Made by a program: the position numbers and the translations under genes. From NCBI GenBank assembly GCA_017629095.1, contig JAGBXW010000002.1:1-50217 (forward strand): 50,217 nucleotides of DNA, in the 5' to 3' direction. The number at the start of each line of letters is the position of its first letter. Positions within the stretch are counted from its first letter, which is position 1. This stretch comes from Treponema sp. GTDB taxonomy: Bacteria > Spirochaetota > Spirochaetia > Treponematales > Treponemataceae. Under the pieces are notes generated by a model that was not told the origin of the DNA, did not search any database, and saw only the letters and a list, made by a program, of their open reading frames with translations. Below are positions 7,240-15,700 of this stretch, one piece after another.

Positions 7240-7380
7240 TCATTGAAATAATGCATTTATATCTTCCGTTTTCACCCGCCAACCACCATACCAAGTGTAG
7301 CCGTTACCATTATCTGTAATCATAACCAGAAAGGACAAAGCTTCTGTGTATGGGGGTGTACTTATTGCTACGCCATACAC
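7240..7380 (-). pseudogene. Fragment homologous to the C-terminus of the secreted protein at 8818-9243
   Basis: Reading the minus strand from 7380 gives 46 codons and a TGA, beginning VYGVAISTPPYTEALSF and continuing LVMITDNGNGYTWYGGWRV. The intact protein at 8818-9243 ends EIYVVYVYPENKLVESLIF then LSVMITDNGNNCKYF. The VMITDNGN block is identical and the flanks align with one gap. Upstream the frame is closed by TAA (7389-7387), and the only start is a GTG directly abutting AAGGAG, so it is very unlikely to be translated as such. I interpret it as the surviving 3' end of a lost paralogue. Confidence 0.7.
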
Positions 7381-7453
7381 CTCCTTTTATTCCAGCGTTT
7401 TCCCTAGTGTGTATTATAAATCTACAAATTGGAGCCAGGCGGTGTGCCATGTG

Positions 7454-7966
7454 CTACAAATTGGCAAAAATCTTCTGTGCGGCAAGTTTGTCAATCTCTA
7501 GTTGCTGGGACTCGCTTAACTGGACATGCCAATTTGCATACTTATGAAACTGTCCACAGGAGAAGCAACTGTTTTTACATTTGAAAGCACATGTTTTGTC
7601 TTTACTCCATTGGCCGCAACTGTTACAGCTTTTATTGCAATCACATTTCCCTTCGTAAACCTTCAATGCACAAGTACTCTTAAGAGCTGCCAAGGAGTGA
7701 ATAGGATTTTCCGGAATTTGTTCTCTCATTTGGATGGGGAACTGATCCCATTTTTCTAGTAAGGGGTTCCATATTTTATGCAGATGACTGTATGTGTCCC
7801 ACATCCTCCGTCTTTGTTCCGCTTGGTTTTGTCCTCCTCGTTTTGTTCGTGTCCGTTCATCTCTTCTTTGTTTTTGCATTTGTTTTGGAAGATATGAGCC
7901 AGAAAACCAATATAAAAAAAGGCAGAGTAGACATAATAATACTAAATATAATACAATCTTCCCCAC
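7454..7966 (-). CDS. Membrane-anchored cysteine-rich protein of unknown function
   Basis: This is a 170-residue protein starting at GTG 7966, with AGGAGG 7 nt upstream. Residues 4-24 form one N-terminal membrane segment (IVLYLVLLCLLCLFLYWF), then a strongly basic linker (KQRRDERTRTKRGG). Residues about 98-145 hold a compact cysteine cluster with two similar units, KSCNSCGQ and KNSCFSCGQ, plus further C-x-C and C-x3-C spacings, ten or so Cys in under 50 residues. This looks like a metal-binding (zinc or Fe-S) or disulfide-rich knuckle. I recognise no family. It is the third gene of an apparent operon (9243 to 7454). Which side of the membrane the cluster faces cannot be decided with confidence; the basic linker after the segment favours the cytoplasm. 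Confidence 0.7.
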   Translation of the reverse strand: MGKIVLYLVLLCLLCLFLYWFSGSYLPKQMQKQRRDERTRTKRGGQNQAEQRRRMWDTYSHLHKIWNPLLEKWDQFPIQMREQIPENPIHSLAALKSTCALKVYEGKCDCNKSCNSCGQWSKDKTCAFKCKNSCFSCGQFHKYANWHVQLSESQQLEIDKLAAQKIFANL

Positions 7967-8035
7967 AAACTTTCCTCCTTAAAATAATTTATTCATCCTG
8001 CTCTGTAGCATGTTGATTTTTAATCGTACTGTCGT

Positions 8036-8761
8036 TTATCTTTGTCTCCATTTGCCAGAATTTTGTTCTTTATTGATTTCTAGAGACATATCCCGATTTC
8101 CTTCACTTTTCAAAAGCTCTTTAAGTGCTACAACAAAAATTACCAGAATGCCAATTCCTAAAAAGGTGTAGATACAATCTGTATTCAAAGAAATTATATC
8201 GTTTAAAACTAAAAAAGAATGAAAAAGAACTAAAATTGCTGTAATGCATGTAAGAAAAATAGCGCCGACAGTAGTTATAATGGTAACAGAGTAATCGAAT
8301 GCCTCTGTTTTGAGAGGGCATTTATTAAATTCTTGGTTTTTTGTATTTAAAATTGTTTTATAAATTTTTCCGGAAACAAATGTTTCTAAAAAGTCTATAT
8401 GTGATTCCCAATTTTTTTGCCAAAACTTAGAGCCTTTATTTACCATGTGCCAAGCAATGGAGAAAAAACAACCTAGTCCTGATAAAGTAGAAATTACAGG
8501 AACGAAAAAAGAATATTTGCAAGAATAATCCACATATTTACACAAAACTGAAAACAGTGCTGTATAGATAATTGTTATGAATGCCCAAAAGAAAGCCGTA
8601 CGGTGCCAGTATAATTGAATTTCAAATCTCCTAACTTCTTGGGCTTCTTTCAATGCACGGGCACGCATTCGTTCATTTGCAGATGCCTTGTCATCTGTAA
8701 ATAATTTGAGATACTCTTCATGCTTATTTATGTGATAAGCTTTTCTTGTCTTTTTATTCAC
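8036..8761 (-). CDS. Four-helix membrane protein, RipA-octamer-like family
   Basis: This is a 241-residue integral membrane protein. Likely membrane segments lie near residues 54-77, 86-107, 161-187 and 196-217, with cytoplasmic charged ends. The stretch QLYWHRTAFFWAFI and the following WHMVNKGSKFWQKNWESHID resemble a family I recall as RipA-type octameric membrane proteins, with conserved W-x-R-x2-FW and GSKFWQ-NWE-H signatures; this is from memory. The start codon is GTG with AGGAG about 8 nt upstream. It is the middle gene of the operon with the secreted and Cys-rich proteins. The function of such proteins is not settled. Base composition is more AT-rich than the core genes, which suits acquired DNA. 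Confidence 0.65.
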   Translation of the reverse strand: MNKKTRKAYHINKHEEYLKLFTDDKASANERMRARALKEAQEVRRFEIQLYWHRTAFFWAFITIIYTALFSVLCKYVDYSCKYSFFVPVISTLSGLGCFFSIAWHMVNKGSKFWQKNWESHIDFLETFVSGKIYKTILNTKNQEFNKCPLKTEAFDYSVTIITTVGAIFLTCITAILVLFHSFLVLNDIISLNTDCIYTFLGIGILVIFVVALKELLKSEGNRDMSLEINKEQNSGKWRQR

Positions 8762-8817
8762 TCCCTTTTCTCCTAAATTTTATTTTACAGTTGCAATCCT
8801 ATTCAGCCTTATGGTGA

Positions 8818-9243
8818 TTAATTGAACCATTCTGAAGCAAAATATTTACAATTATTGCCGTTATCTGTAATCATGACAGACAAAAATATCAGACTCTCCA
8901 CTAACTTGTTTTCTGGATATACATATACCACATATATCTCCCCAGTTGAAAGGTCATATTCATTCAGTGCAGACCAGAGAAGGAAACTATCTTCTTTGGT
9001 AATTTTTATATCGCCTCTAACTCTAACCCAACCATATAGTTCTTGCATCTTACGCTCATAGTTATCAAATATCTCTCGTAAAAGAGTTTCATCGTATATC
9101 GATGCTGTTTTGTTTTTAAAAAATGCATAAGCCTCCCCTTTGTAGCCTCTGGAATAATCGTAATAAAATTTCGGTCCTCCCGCCATAACTGGTAGCATGG
9201 TACAACACAATACAAGCATGTAGATGATTGTTTTTTTCTTCAT
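8818..9243 (-). CDS. Small secreted protein with C-terminal VMITDNGN motif
   Basis: This is a 141-residue protein with a signal peptide (MKKKTIIYMLVLCCTMLPVMAGG; cleavage near residue 21). The mature part is mixed alpha/beta with WSALNEYDLSTGEIYVVYV and a C-terminal VMITDNGN block also found in the fragment at 7240-7380. No family is recognised. The ATG follows AAGGAGGAG. It is the first gene of a probable three-gene operon divergent from the XRE regulator, with the large inverted repeat at 9297-9348 in the shared upstream region, so it is the most likely target of that regulator. Confidence 0.75.
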   Translation of the reverse strand: MKKKTIIYMLVLCCTMLPVMAGGPKFYYDYSRGYKGEAYAFFKNKTASIYDETLLREIFDNYERKMQELYGWVRVRGDIKITKEDSFLLWSALNEYDLSTGEIYVVYVYPENKLVESLIFLSVMITDNGNNCKYFASEWFN

Positions 9244-9296
9244 AAAAGCTCCTCCTTCGTTCCAGTAAAAGCAAAAGCGTTTACCAGAAAACTATT

Positions 9297-9348
9297 CTAT
9301 AAAATCATGTTTATTTTGTCGTGTTAATTAACACACATGATTTTATAG
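9297..9348. promoter_or_regulatory. Nested inverted repeats upstream of XRE gene: operator candidate
   Basis: An outer perfect 13-bp inverted repeat, CTATAAAATCATG (9297-9309) and CATGATTTTATAG (9336-9348), encloses a perfect 14-bp palindrome GTGTTAATTAACAC (9321-9334). The core TGTTAATTAACA recurs on the other side of the XRE gene at 9852-9863, and CATGTTAA-like half sites occur at 9359-9364 and 9411-9417. The region lies between divergent genes, where an autoregulating repressor would bind. Confidence 0.65.
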
Positions 9349-9448
9349 TATTATTTAACATGATTATAACGTTGTTTACTGATTTAAATCTACAATAAAC
9401 ATTGTATTACCATGTTAAAAAAGCACTCTTGCAAGTTATTCTATAACG

Positions 9449-9775
9449 ATGTCTTTGCAACAAACCTTTATCGCAAACCTCCGCTATTTCCGCAAACAAC
9501 GGAACTTAACCCAAAAGGATTTGTCCGTTTACTTGAACAAAGGGTACAACTATATCAACTGCATCGAAGGTGGAAACTCCTTTCCACCACCTGACGTGGT
9601 TGACCAAATCGCCAGTATCTTGGGCATTGACCCTGGCCAGCTCTTTCAACGAGATGGTTGCCCAGAAAATCTTCGCCAGTTCGGCAAGGAACAGTATGTG
9701 CAGGATGTTACAAATCAGCTGGTGTCCCGCCTTTCCGACGTCATTGCTCGAGAAGTGCGTCATAGCTTGGAGTAA
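9449..9775 (+). CDS. XRE-family helix-turn-helix transcriptional regulator
   Basis: This is a 108-residue DNA-binding protein. Residues about 8-62 form a Cro/C1-type HTH: NLRYFRKQRNLTQKDLSVYL, then NYINCIEGG and a final DQIASILGIDPGQLF. The C-terminal 45 residues are helical (QDVTNQLVSRLSDVIAREV), probably for dimerisation. There is no Shine-Dalgarno near the ATG at 9449. It is divergent from the three-gene membrane/secreted operon, and the repeated TGTTAATTAACA sites on both sides make it a good candidate for autoregulation and control of that operon; this is inference. Confidence 0.9.
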   Translation: MSLQQTFIANLRYFRKQRNLTQKDLSVYLNKGYNYINCIEGGNSFPPPDVVDQIASILGIDPGQLFQRDGCPENLRQFGKEQYVQDVTNQLVSRLSDVIAREVRHSLE

Positions 9776-9851
9776 TTCCTTATTCAGAGTTTTCATTTCA
9801 TGCTCCTTGCAATCGATAACAGTATAACCCATAGAGGCTCCAAAATCGTCA

Positions 9852-9863
9852 TGTTAATTAACA
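9852..9863. promoter_or_regulatory. Second TGTTAATTAACA operator-like palindrome
   Basis: A perfect 12-bp palindrome identical to the core at 9322-9333, preceded by GTCA here and GTCG there, so the longer shared element is GTC(A/G)TGTTAATTAACA. It lies downstream of the XRE stop and about 25 nt upstream of a TATACT (minus strand, 9826-9821) that could drive an antisense transcript into the XRE gene. Confidence 0.5.
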
Positions 9864-9910
9864 AAGTTCTTGCCAACTGAAATAACTGTACCATAAGGAG
9901 GAGTCAAAAA

Positions 9911-9930
9911 GGTCGTTTTTTAAACGACTT
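9911..9930. terminator. GTCGTTT/AAACGAC hairpin (palindrome copy 3), bidirectional
   Basis: GTCGTTT (9912-9918) pairs with AAACGAC (9922-9928) over a 3-nt loop. Minus-strand reading is followed by TTTTT; plus-strand reading by TTT and a later T-run. It resembles the GTCGC/GCGAC elements at 5248 and 6304. Confidence 0.55.
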
Positions 9931-9941
9931 TGGTGTTTTTG

Positions 9942-9981
9942 AAAAAAAAAGCTGTCATGACAGGTTTTGTATCATGACAGC
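9942..9981 (-). terminator. Terminator of the manganese pyrophosphatase gene
   Basis: GCTGTCATGA (9951-9960) and TCATGACAGC (9972-9981) form a perfect 10-bp stem with an 11-nt loop. On the minus strand it is followed by nine T (9950-9942). It lies 53 nt after the pyrophosphatase stop. Confidence 0.85.
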
Positions 9982-10033
9982 TTCTTTGTATTTTCTTTTA
10001 CAGAAAAATTGTCCTCAATTTTTTTTCTTGGAC

Positions 10034-11689
10034 TTATGCATTTTCCAGCTTTTCAATTTGCTCGGAAAGCAAAGGAATCAACTGTTTCTTGCGAGAAACA
10101 ATGTTTTTCAGCACAAAGATATTTTCGTGTTCGGTGCGGGGGATTCCTAGCACCTGTAGGAATTTTTGTTCCGCTGCCACTAACATGATGCTGGTAAGGT
10201 TGATGATATCTGTTACCATCAGGGCAGAGAAGAGACAGCCTCGGCTAGAACGTACAGATTCCAAGAGCTTGAAGAATTCTTCCTTGCGGTCAAGAACTTC
10301 GGAAGGTGAGCTTACTTCAATCTGGCTTACAGTGAACTTGTGGCCCTTCTCGTTGAATTCCTTCATATCCTGCTTTGTAACATCTTCTGCACTGCGTCCC
10401 TTCAAGCTGCTAGAGGCAGTGATAATATCCTGTCCCAAGGTCTGAATATCCAAATTGGTGATGTTAGAAAGATATTCTGCTGTTTCTCGGTCTTCATCGG
10501 TGGTGGTGGCAGACTGCAATACCAAGGTGTCGGTGAGAATTCCGCACAAAAGAATTGATGCAATTTCACGGGGAATAGACACGTGGTACTGGCGGTACAA
10601 GTTGGTAACGATGGTACAAGTGGCTCCTACTGGCCGGTTGATGAATGTGATGGGATAGCGAGTAGAAAAACTTCCCAAGCGGTGATGGTCAATTACTTCC
10701 CGAATCTTAAAGTTTTCCACTCCTTCTACAGCCTGAGTCAGCTCGTTATGGTCCACAAGGCACACTTCAATGCAAGGATCGTTCAAAAGGTCGCTTTCAG
10801 CAATAACTCCCACCACGGTATTATTATCATCAATTACGGGGAGAGTTCCTCCTGGTGCACGCTGCAGAATAGGGCGTACCTTTTTAATGGTATCGTTCAT
10901 GTGCAAGGGAGCCAACTCCTGGTTTGCCATGGAAGATACGGGAGAAGAGTAAATAATGAGCATGGAAGTGGCAGAAGTATCGTAGGGGCTTACTAACAGG
11001 GAAACACCGTTCTTTTCGGCCAATTCACGAATATCCTTGTCGGGAGTGTAGCCAGAGGTGATGATGATTGCTCGTACCTTTTCCTTTGCACAATATTCTT
11101 GAATATCCTTGCGGTCTCCAGTAATCACGATAACATTTTCTGGGGAACGCATGGCCAAACGCTTTTGGAATGATTCAAACTGAGAGCCTGCCACCAAGGT
11201 AAAACACTTAAACATTTCGTCCTCGTTAAAGGTGATAACAGGCTGGGCAGAAAGTGTTTCGGTTACCAGGCCAATGGAGGTGGTAATGGCAGATGATTTT
11301 TCAGGATTAACAATCTTCAATACATTTTTTGCAAAGGCACTGTAATGCAAGAGAGAAACATATTGATTATCTTCTTTAACAACAGGAAGTACCTTTCTGT
11401 CTCGCTCTTCCATGGCATTTACTGCCTTCCACAAGGAAGTTTCACAATGGACTGTTTCACAATTAGGTGTCATGTAATATTGAACCTTGGGAATCAGGTC
11501 TGGAACATACTGGGGGGCAGGAATTGAGAATCTTCCCAGAATATATTCTGTCTGGGGAGAAAGGTTACCTGCACGGGCTGCCACATATTCAGGATTGCCC
11601 ATAATCTGCTTTAAGCGAGCGTAGGCAGTGGCTGAAATGATTGAATCAGAGTCGGGATTCCGATGTCCGATAACGTATACTGTTTTCAT
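10034..11689 (-). CDS. ppaC: Manganese-dependent inorganic pyrophosphatase with CBS and DRTGG insert
   Basis: This is a 551-residue cytoplasmic family II pyrophosphatase, hydrolysing pyrophosphate to phosphate. The DHH domain carries the metal ligands GHRNPDSDS near residues 8-16, DHNE near 311 and DHH near 332; the DHHA2 substrate domain occupies the C-terminal 180 residues. Between the first motif and DHNE lies the regulatory insert: a CBS pair (about 70-130 and 250-305) split by a DRTGG-type domain (about 135-245). Such enzymes are known to be regulated by adenine nucleotides bound at the CBS domains. Length is typical of this long form. GAGGAG lies about 12 nt before the ATG. It is divergent from adk, which fits joint control of nucleotide and pyrophosphate pools. 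Confidence 0.95.
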   Translation of the reverse strand: MKTVYVIGHRNPDSDSIISATAYARLKQIMGNPEYVAARAGNLSPQTEYILGRFSIPAPQYVPDLIPKVQYYMTPNCETVHCETSLWKAVNAMEERDRKVLPVVKEDNQYVSLLHYSAFAKNVLKIVNPEKSSAITTSIGLVTETLSAQPVITFNEDEMFKCFTLVAGSQFESFQKRLAMRSPENVIVITGDRKDIQEYCAKEKVRAIIITSGYTPDKDIRELAEKNGVSLLVSPYDTSATSMLIIYSSPVSSMANQELAPLHMNDTIKKVRPILQRAPGGTLPVIDDNNTVVGVIAESDLLNDPCIEVCLVDHNELTQAVEGVENFKIREVIDHHRLGSFSTRYPITFINRPVGATCTIVTNLYRQYHVSIPREIASILLCGILTDTLVLQSATTTDEDRETAEYLSNITNLDIQTLGQDIITASSSLKGRSAEDVTKQDMKEFNEKGHKFTVSQIEVSSPSEVLDRKEEFFKLLESVRSSRGCLFSALMVTDIINLTSIMLVAAEQKFLQVLGIPRTEHENIFVLKNIVSRKKQLIPLLSEQIEKLENA

Positions 11690-11739
11690 TGGGGTGCAAA
11701 TCTCCTCACTATGATAGTTAAAATCTACAATATTCTAAG

Positions 11740-11768
11740 ATTGTATCATTATTATAATTGTGTAACAA
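11740..11768 (-). promoter_or_regulatory. Promoter of the pyrophosphatase gene
   Basis: On the minus strand TTGTTA (11768-11763), 17 nt, TACAAT (11745-11740). The leader to the ATG at 11689 would be about 45 nt. Confidence 0.6.
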
Positions 11769-11787
11769 GTACAATTTTTTTATCGTA

Positions 11788-11816
11788 TTGTAAAAAAAAG
11801 ACTAAATGATTAAAAT
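11788..11816 (+). promoter_or_regulatory. Promoter of adk
   Basis: TTGTAA (11788-11793), 17 nt, TAAAAT (11811-11816). The predicted leader is about 57 nt. It is back to back with the pyrophosphatase promoter, the two -35 boxes only about 19 nt apart. Confidence 0.6.
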
Positions 11817-11879
11817 GGTTTCAAGAGATTAGATGTAGGATTTTGTTACAAGTCAGCCACATCTATTTTGGAGGAAAGT

Positions 11880-12509
11880 ATGAATTACATTTTTTTAGGG
11901 CCTCCCGGAGCAGGAAAGGGAACCTTGGCTGCTAAAGTTGCTGTGGAATACGGTATTCCCCACATTTCCACCGGAGATATTTTCCGTGCTGCAATCAAGA
12001 ACCAAACTCCACTGGGAGTAAAGGTAAAGGCAATTATTGATTCAGGTGCCTTGGTAAGTGATGACTTGACTGTTGAGCTAGTAAAAGATCGCTTGTCTCA
12101 AGATGATGTTGCTAATGGCTTTATTCTGGATGGATTTCCCCGAACAATTCCCCAGGCAGAAGCACTGGAAGGAATTGCCAAGGTGGATGCTGTTGTGAAC
12201 TTTGACATTGCTGACGAAGGTGTAGTGGAGCGACTGTCTGGCCGCCGTGTATGTAAGGGCTGTGGACAGAATTTCCACGTTGCCTTTATGCCTCCAGCTA
12301 AGGAAAATACCTGCGATGCTTGCGGGGCTGAATTGTACACCCGTGACGACGACCAGGTGGAAGCAATTTCCCATCGTCTGGAAGTATATCGCCAGCAGAC
12401 AGCTCCCCTCATTGACTTCTATCGTGAAAAGGGTTCCATCGTAGACATCGATGCACGCCCCGCCACAGAGGTTATTCTCAACCAGTTCCGAGAAAAGTTC
12501 ACGAAATAA
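11880..12509 (+). CDS. adk: Adenylate kinase, zinc-LID type
   Basis: This is a 209-residue cytoplasmic enzyme that interconverts ATP + AMP and 2 ADP. The P-loop GPPGAGKGT is at residues 7-15, the AMP-binding segment HISTGD at 28-33, DGFPRT at 84-89 and the LID at about 121-157. The LID has four Cys (125, 128, 145, 148) in the C-x2-C ... C-x2-C zinc arrangement known from Gram-positive and some other adenylate kinases. Start: ATG 11880 preceded by GGAGGAA; a TTG 12 nt earlier overlaps this ribosome site. A strong terminator follows, so it is monocistronic. Length is normal. Confidence 0.97.
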   Translation: MNYIFLGPPGAGKGTLAAKVAVEYGIPHISTGDIFRAAIKNQTPLGVKVKAIIDSGALVSDDLTVELVKDRLSQDDVANGFILDGFPRTIPQAEALEGIAKVDAVVNFDIADEGVVERLSGRRVCKGCGQNFHVAFMPPAKENTCDACGAELYTRDDDQVEAISHRLEVYRQQTAPLIDFYREKGSIVDIDARPATEVILNQFREKFTK

Positions 12510-12532
12510 TTTTTTCTATCGGATAAGAACTA

Positions 12533-12576
12533 AAATCCCAGTTGAAGCAGCTTTGTTTCAATTGGGATTTTTTTTT
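12533..12576 (+). terminator. Terminator of adk
   Basis: A 14-bp stem with one G-U pair: AAATCCCAGTTGAA (12533-12546) pairs with TTCAATTGGGATTT (12557-12570), then a run of T. It lies 23 nt after the adk stop. Confidence 0.9.
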
Positions 12577-12625
12577 GAGGGATAGGATTCCCCATCCTCA
12601 AAGCTAGTGCTCTCGGTTCCCGAGA
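12574..12625. other. Two small hairpins between adk terminator and purL promoter
   Basis: TTTGAGG (12574-12580) pairs with CCTCAAA (12596-12602), and TCTCGG (12611-12616) with CCGAGA (12620-12625) over a 3-nt loop. They lie upstream of the predicted purL start site and so probably are not part of the purL mRNA. No purine riboswitch signature is visible. Confidence 0.4.
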
Positions 12626-12673
12626 TAAGATTATGTTCTCACTACTGGGGATGATGTTCGTGAAATCTTTTTG

Positions 12674-12702
12674 TTGAATTTTTTCCCTATAAGCCTTACA
12701 AT
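12674..12702 (+). promoter_or_regulatory. purL promoter placed for a leaderless mRNA
   Basis: TTGAAT (12674-12679), exactly 17 nt, TACAAT (12697-12702), then 6 nt to the purL ATG at 12709. Transcription would begin at or next to the A of the start codon. No Shine-Dalgarno is present. Confidence 0.65.
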
Positions 12703-12708
12703 AATAAA

Positions 12709-15700
12709 ATGTTCCGTATTTATGTAGAGCGAAAGCTAGGCTTTCAGAATGAGGCGGAGAGAATCCGCAGTGAGTTGACTGGGTTCTTGGGGATTTCTGG
12801 TGTTGCCAGCGTCCGCTATTTGAACAGATACGATATTGACCATCTTGATCCTGAAGTGGCCCAATTAGCGGCTACTCGTATTTTTAGCGAGCCTCAAAGT
12901 GATTTCTTTAGCTTTAGACACTTGGACTTACAGGAAGGAGATCAGGTTATTGTTTGGGAATATCTTCCCGGCCAGTACGACCAGCGTTCTGATTCCGCCC
13001 AGCAATGTCTTTCCTTGTTGCAAGCTGGCTTGGAAACCGCCTCTACCGAGCCTGCTCAAGTACGTTGTGCAAAAATGGTAATTCTCCAAGGAGAAATAAG
13101 CCTTACTGATATAGAAAAAATCAAGAACTACCTTATTAACCCTGTTGATTCTCGGCTTGCTTCTGAGGATGTGCCAGAAAGTCTTACCATGAGTGTTTCT
13201 GAACCAGAGTCAATTCCTGAAATAAAAGATTTCATATATATGGGTGCAATTTCCTTGGAGGAATTCCACAAGTCAGCTGGATTAGCTATGGATATGGCTG
13301 ACTTAACCTTCCTCCAGTCATATTTTCGCAAAGAAGGCCGCAATCCCACAGAGACAGAAATCCGTGTACTAGACACTTATTGGTCAGACCATTGTCGTCA
13401 CACTACCTTCAACACCGTGCTTGATTCCGTTACCATCGAAGAAGGCCCCTTTGCTCAGCGGTTCCAAAAATCCTGGGAAAATTACAAGGATATGCGGCTG
13501 GAAATGTACAGTGATGCCACTAATTGCGGTGTCATTCGTAGTGACAAGCCTGTTACCCTCATGGACATGGCAGTTATCGGAGCAAAATATCTTAAAAAGC
13601 ATGGCAAACTTGATGACATTGAGCTTTCTGCCGAAATCAATGCCTGTTCCATCTACATCGATGTGGAATATACTCATCCTGAGCCACGGACAGAACGTTG
13701 GCTTTTGATGTTCAAGAATGAAACTCACAATCACCCCACAGAAATAGAGCCCTTTGGTGGAGCTGCCACCTGTATTGGTGGTGCCATTCGAGATCCCCTT
13801 TCTGGCCGCTCTTGGGTATACCAGTCTCTCCGTGTTACTGGTGCTGCAGATCCCACCGTGCCTGTGGAGCGAACTCGTGCAGGAAAGCTGCCCCAGATGA
13901 AGCTTACTCGTGAGGCTGCTGCTGGATTTAGCTCCTACGGAAACCAAATCGGTCTTGCCACAGGTCAGGTAGCAGAAATCTATCATCCTGGCTTTGAGGC
14001 AAAGCGCATGGAACTTGGCGCCGTTATTGCTGCTGCTCCTGCTGACATGGTCATGCGAGAAGAGCCTGAATGTGGCGACGTAGTAGTGCTGGTTGGTGGT
14101 GGAACTGGTCGTGATGGTATTGGTGGTGCCACTGGTTCTTCCAAGGTTCATACCGTGGAGTCTGTTACAGAAGCCGCTGCAGAGGTGCAGAAGGGAAATG
14201 CAGTGGAGGAGCGGAAAATTCAACGTTTGTTCCGTAATCCTGAAGTAAGCCGCATGATTCGCCGTTGTAACGACTTTGGTGCCGGTGGTGTAGCTGTTGC
14301 TGTAGGTGAATTGGCCCCCGGCTTGGACATTAATCTCGATGCAGTACCAAAGAAATACGAGGGCTTAAACGGAACTGAGCTGGCAATTTCTGAATCCCAG
14401 GAGCGAATGGCCTTGGTGGTACGAGAAGGTGATGTAGAGGCCCTTATGGCCGCCGCTGCTGCTGAAAACTTAAATGCCGCAGTTATTGCCCGTGTGACCG
14501 ACACCAATCGCTTGGTTATGAAGTGGTGCGGTCAAACTATTGTAGATATTGATAGAGACTTCCTTGATACAGCTGGTGCAACACGGTCTGCAGCTGCCCT
14601 CATTCAGTCTCCCAGTGAATCATCCTCTCCTTTGGCTCGCCCCTTGGCTACCGTTGTAGAATCCTTTGAAAAGGCTGCTTCCACAGAGACAGAGCCCAAC
14701 AAGGAGCTGGAACACACAGGTTCCTTTGTAAAGACTGCTCGTAGCTGGTTAGTACGTGCAGTGGAACGCTCTTGGAAAAATCTTATGGCAGATTTGGCTT
14801 GTTGTAGCCAGCGGGGACTTTCCGAGCGATTCGATGGTTCCATTGGTGCTGGAACGGTGTTGTTCCCCTTGGGTGGAAAATATCAGTCCACCCCAGAAGC
14901 TGGAATGGCTGCCCGTATTCCTGTGTTGGATGGTGAGACAAGTACTGTAAGCCTCATGTCCTATGGTTATGACCCACGTGTTGCCCAGTGGAGCCCTTGG
15001 CATGGTGGACAGGTAGCGGTGCTTTCATCCTTGGCAAAGATTGCTGCTATGGGTGGAAATCCTGCTTCTTGTCGCTTGAGCTTTCAGGAATACTTTGAGC
15101 GGATGGAAAATCCTACCGCTTGGGGAAAGCCTGCTGCCGCCTTGTTGGGAGCCTTGGAAGCACAAAAGATTTGTGGAACTGCCGCCATTGGTGGAAAAGA
15201 CAGTATGTCTGGCTCCTTCCAAGAGCTCAAAGTGCCACCAACATTGGTGTCCTTTGCAGTGGCTACAGAAAACCAACAGCGAGTTCGTGGTGGAAGTTTT
15301 GTAGCGGCAGGTCACAAGGTTTACTTGATTTCCGTGCCCTACGGTGAAAGCCTCGATCCTGACTTTGAAGTTTTCAACAAGAATACCCAAGCACTCTATC
15401 AGCTGGCAGATAAGGTTATTGCCGCCTATCCCGTGGGGGCTGGTGGTGTTGCAGAAGCTGTAGCAAAAATGGCCTTTGGTAATAAAATCGGTTTGGCTAT
15501 AAAGGGTACAATTCCCGCAGTAGCTCCTTGCAACGATATTCCCGCTGCCGCAGCAGGGCTTTTTGCCCCTGCTTACGGTTCTATCATTGTAGAATTGAAG
15601 GATAATCTCAGTGCAGAGGATTTGATTGCAGTTGGCTTTGCAGAAAATACCGTTCATGAACTGGGAAAAACGGTGGATTCTCCAGTGGTTTCCGCTGACT

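Noticed and set aside
9412..9594. Alternative plus-strand ORF overlapping the XRE start
   Set aside because: It is out of frame with a clear HTH protein and has no similarity to known proteins; its ATG lies in an operator-like half site.
5193..9950. Chromosomal integron cassette array
   Set aside because: The repeated palindromes are short and terminator-like; I do not see the paired RYYYAAC/GTTRRRY cores of attC sites or an integrase.
12577..12708. Purine riboswitch before purL
   Set aside because: The hairpins lack the conserved loops of the purine aptamer and lie upstream of the predicted transcript start.
13384..14223. Minus-strand ORF of 279 codons opposite purL
   Set aside because: Antisense to a clear PurL catalytic region; rich in Ser, Cys and His as typical of shadow frames; no start context.
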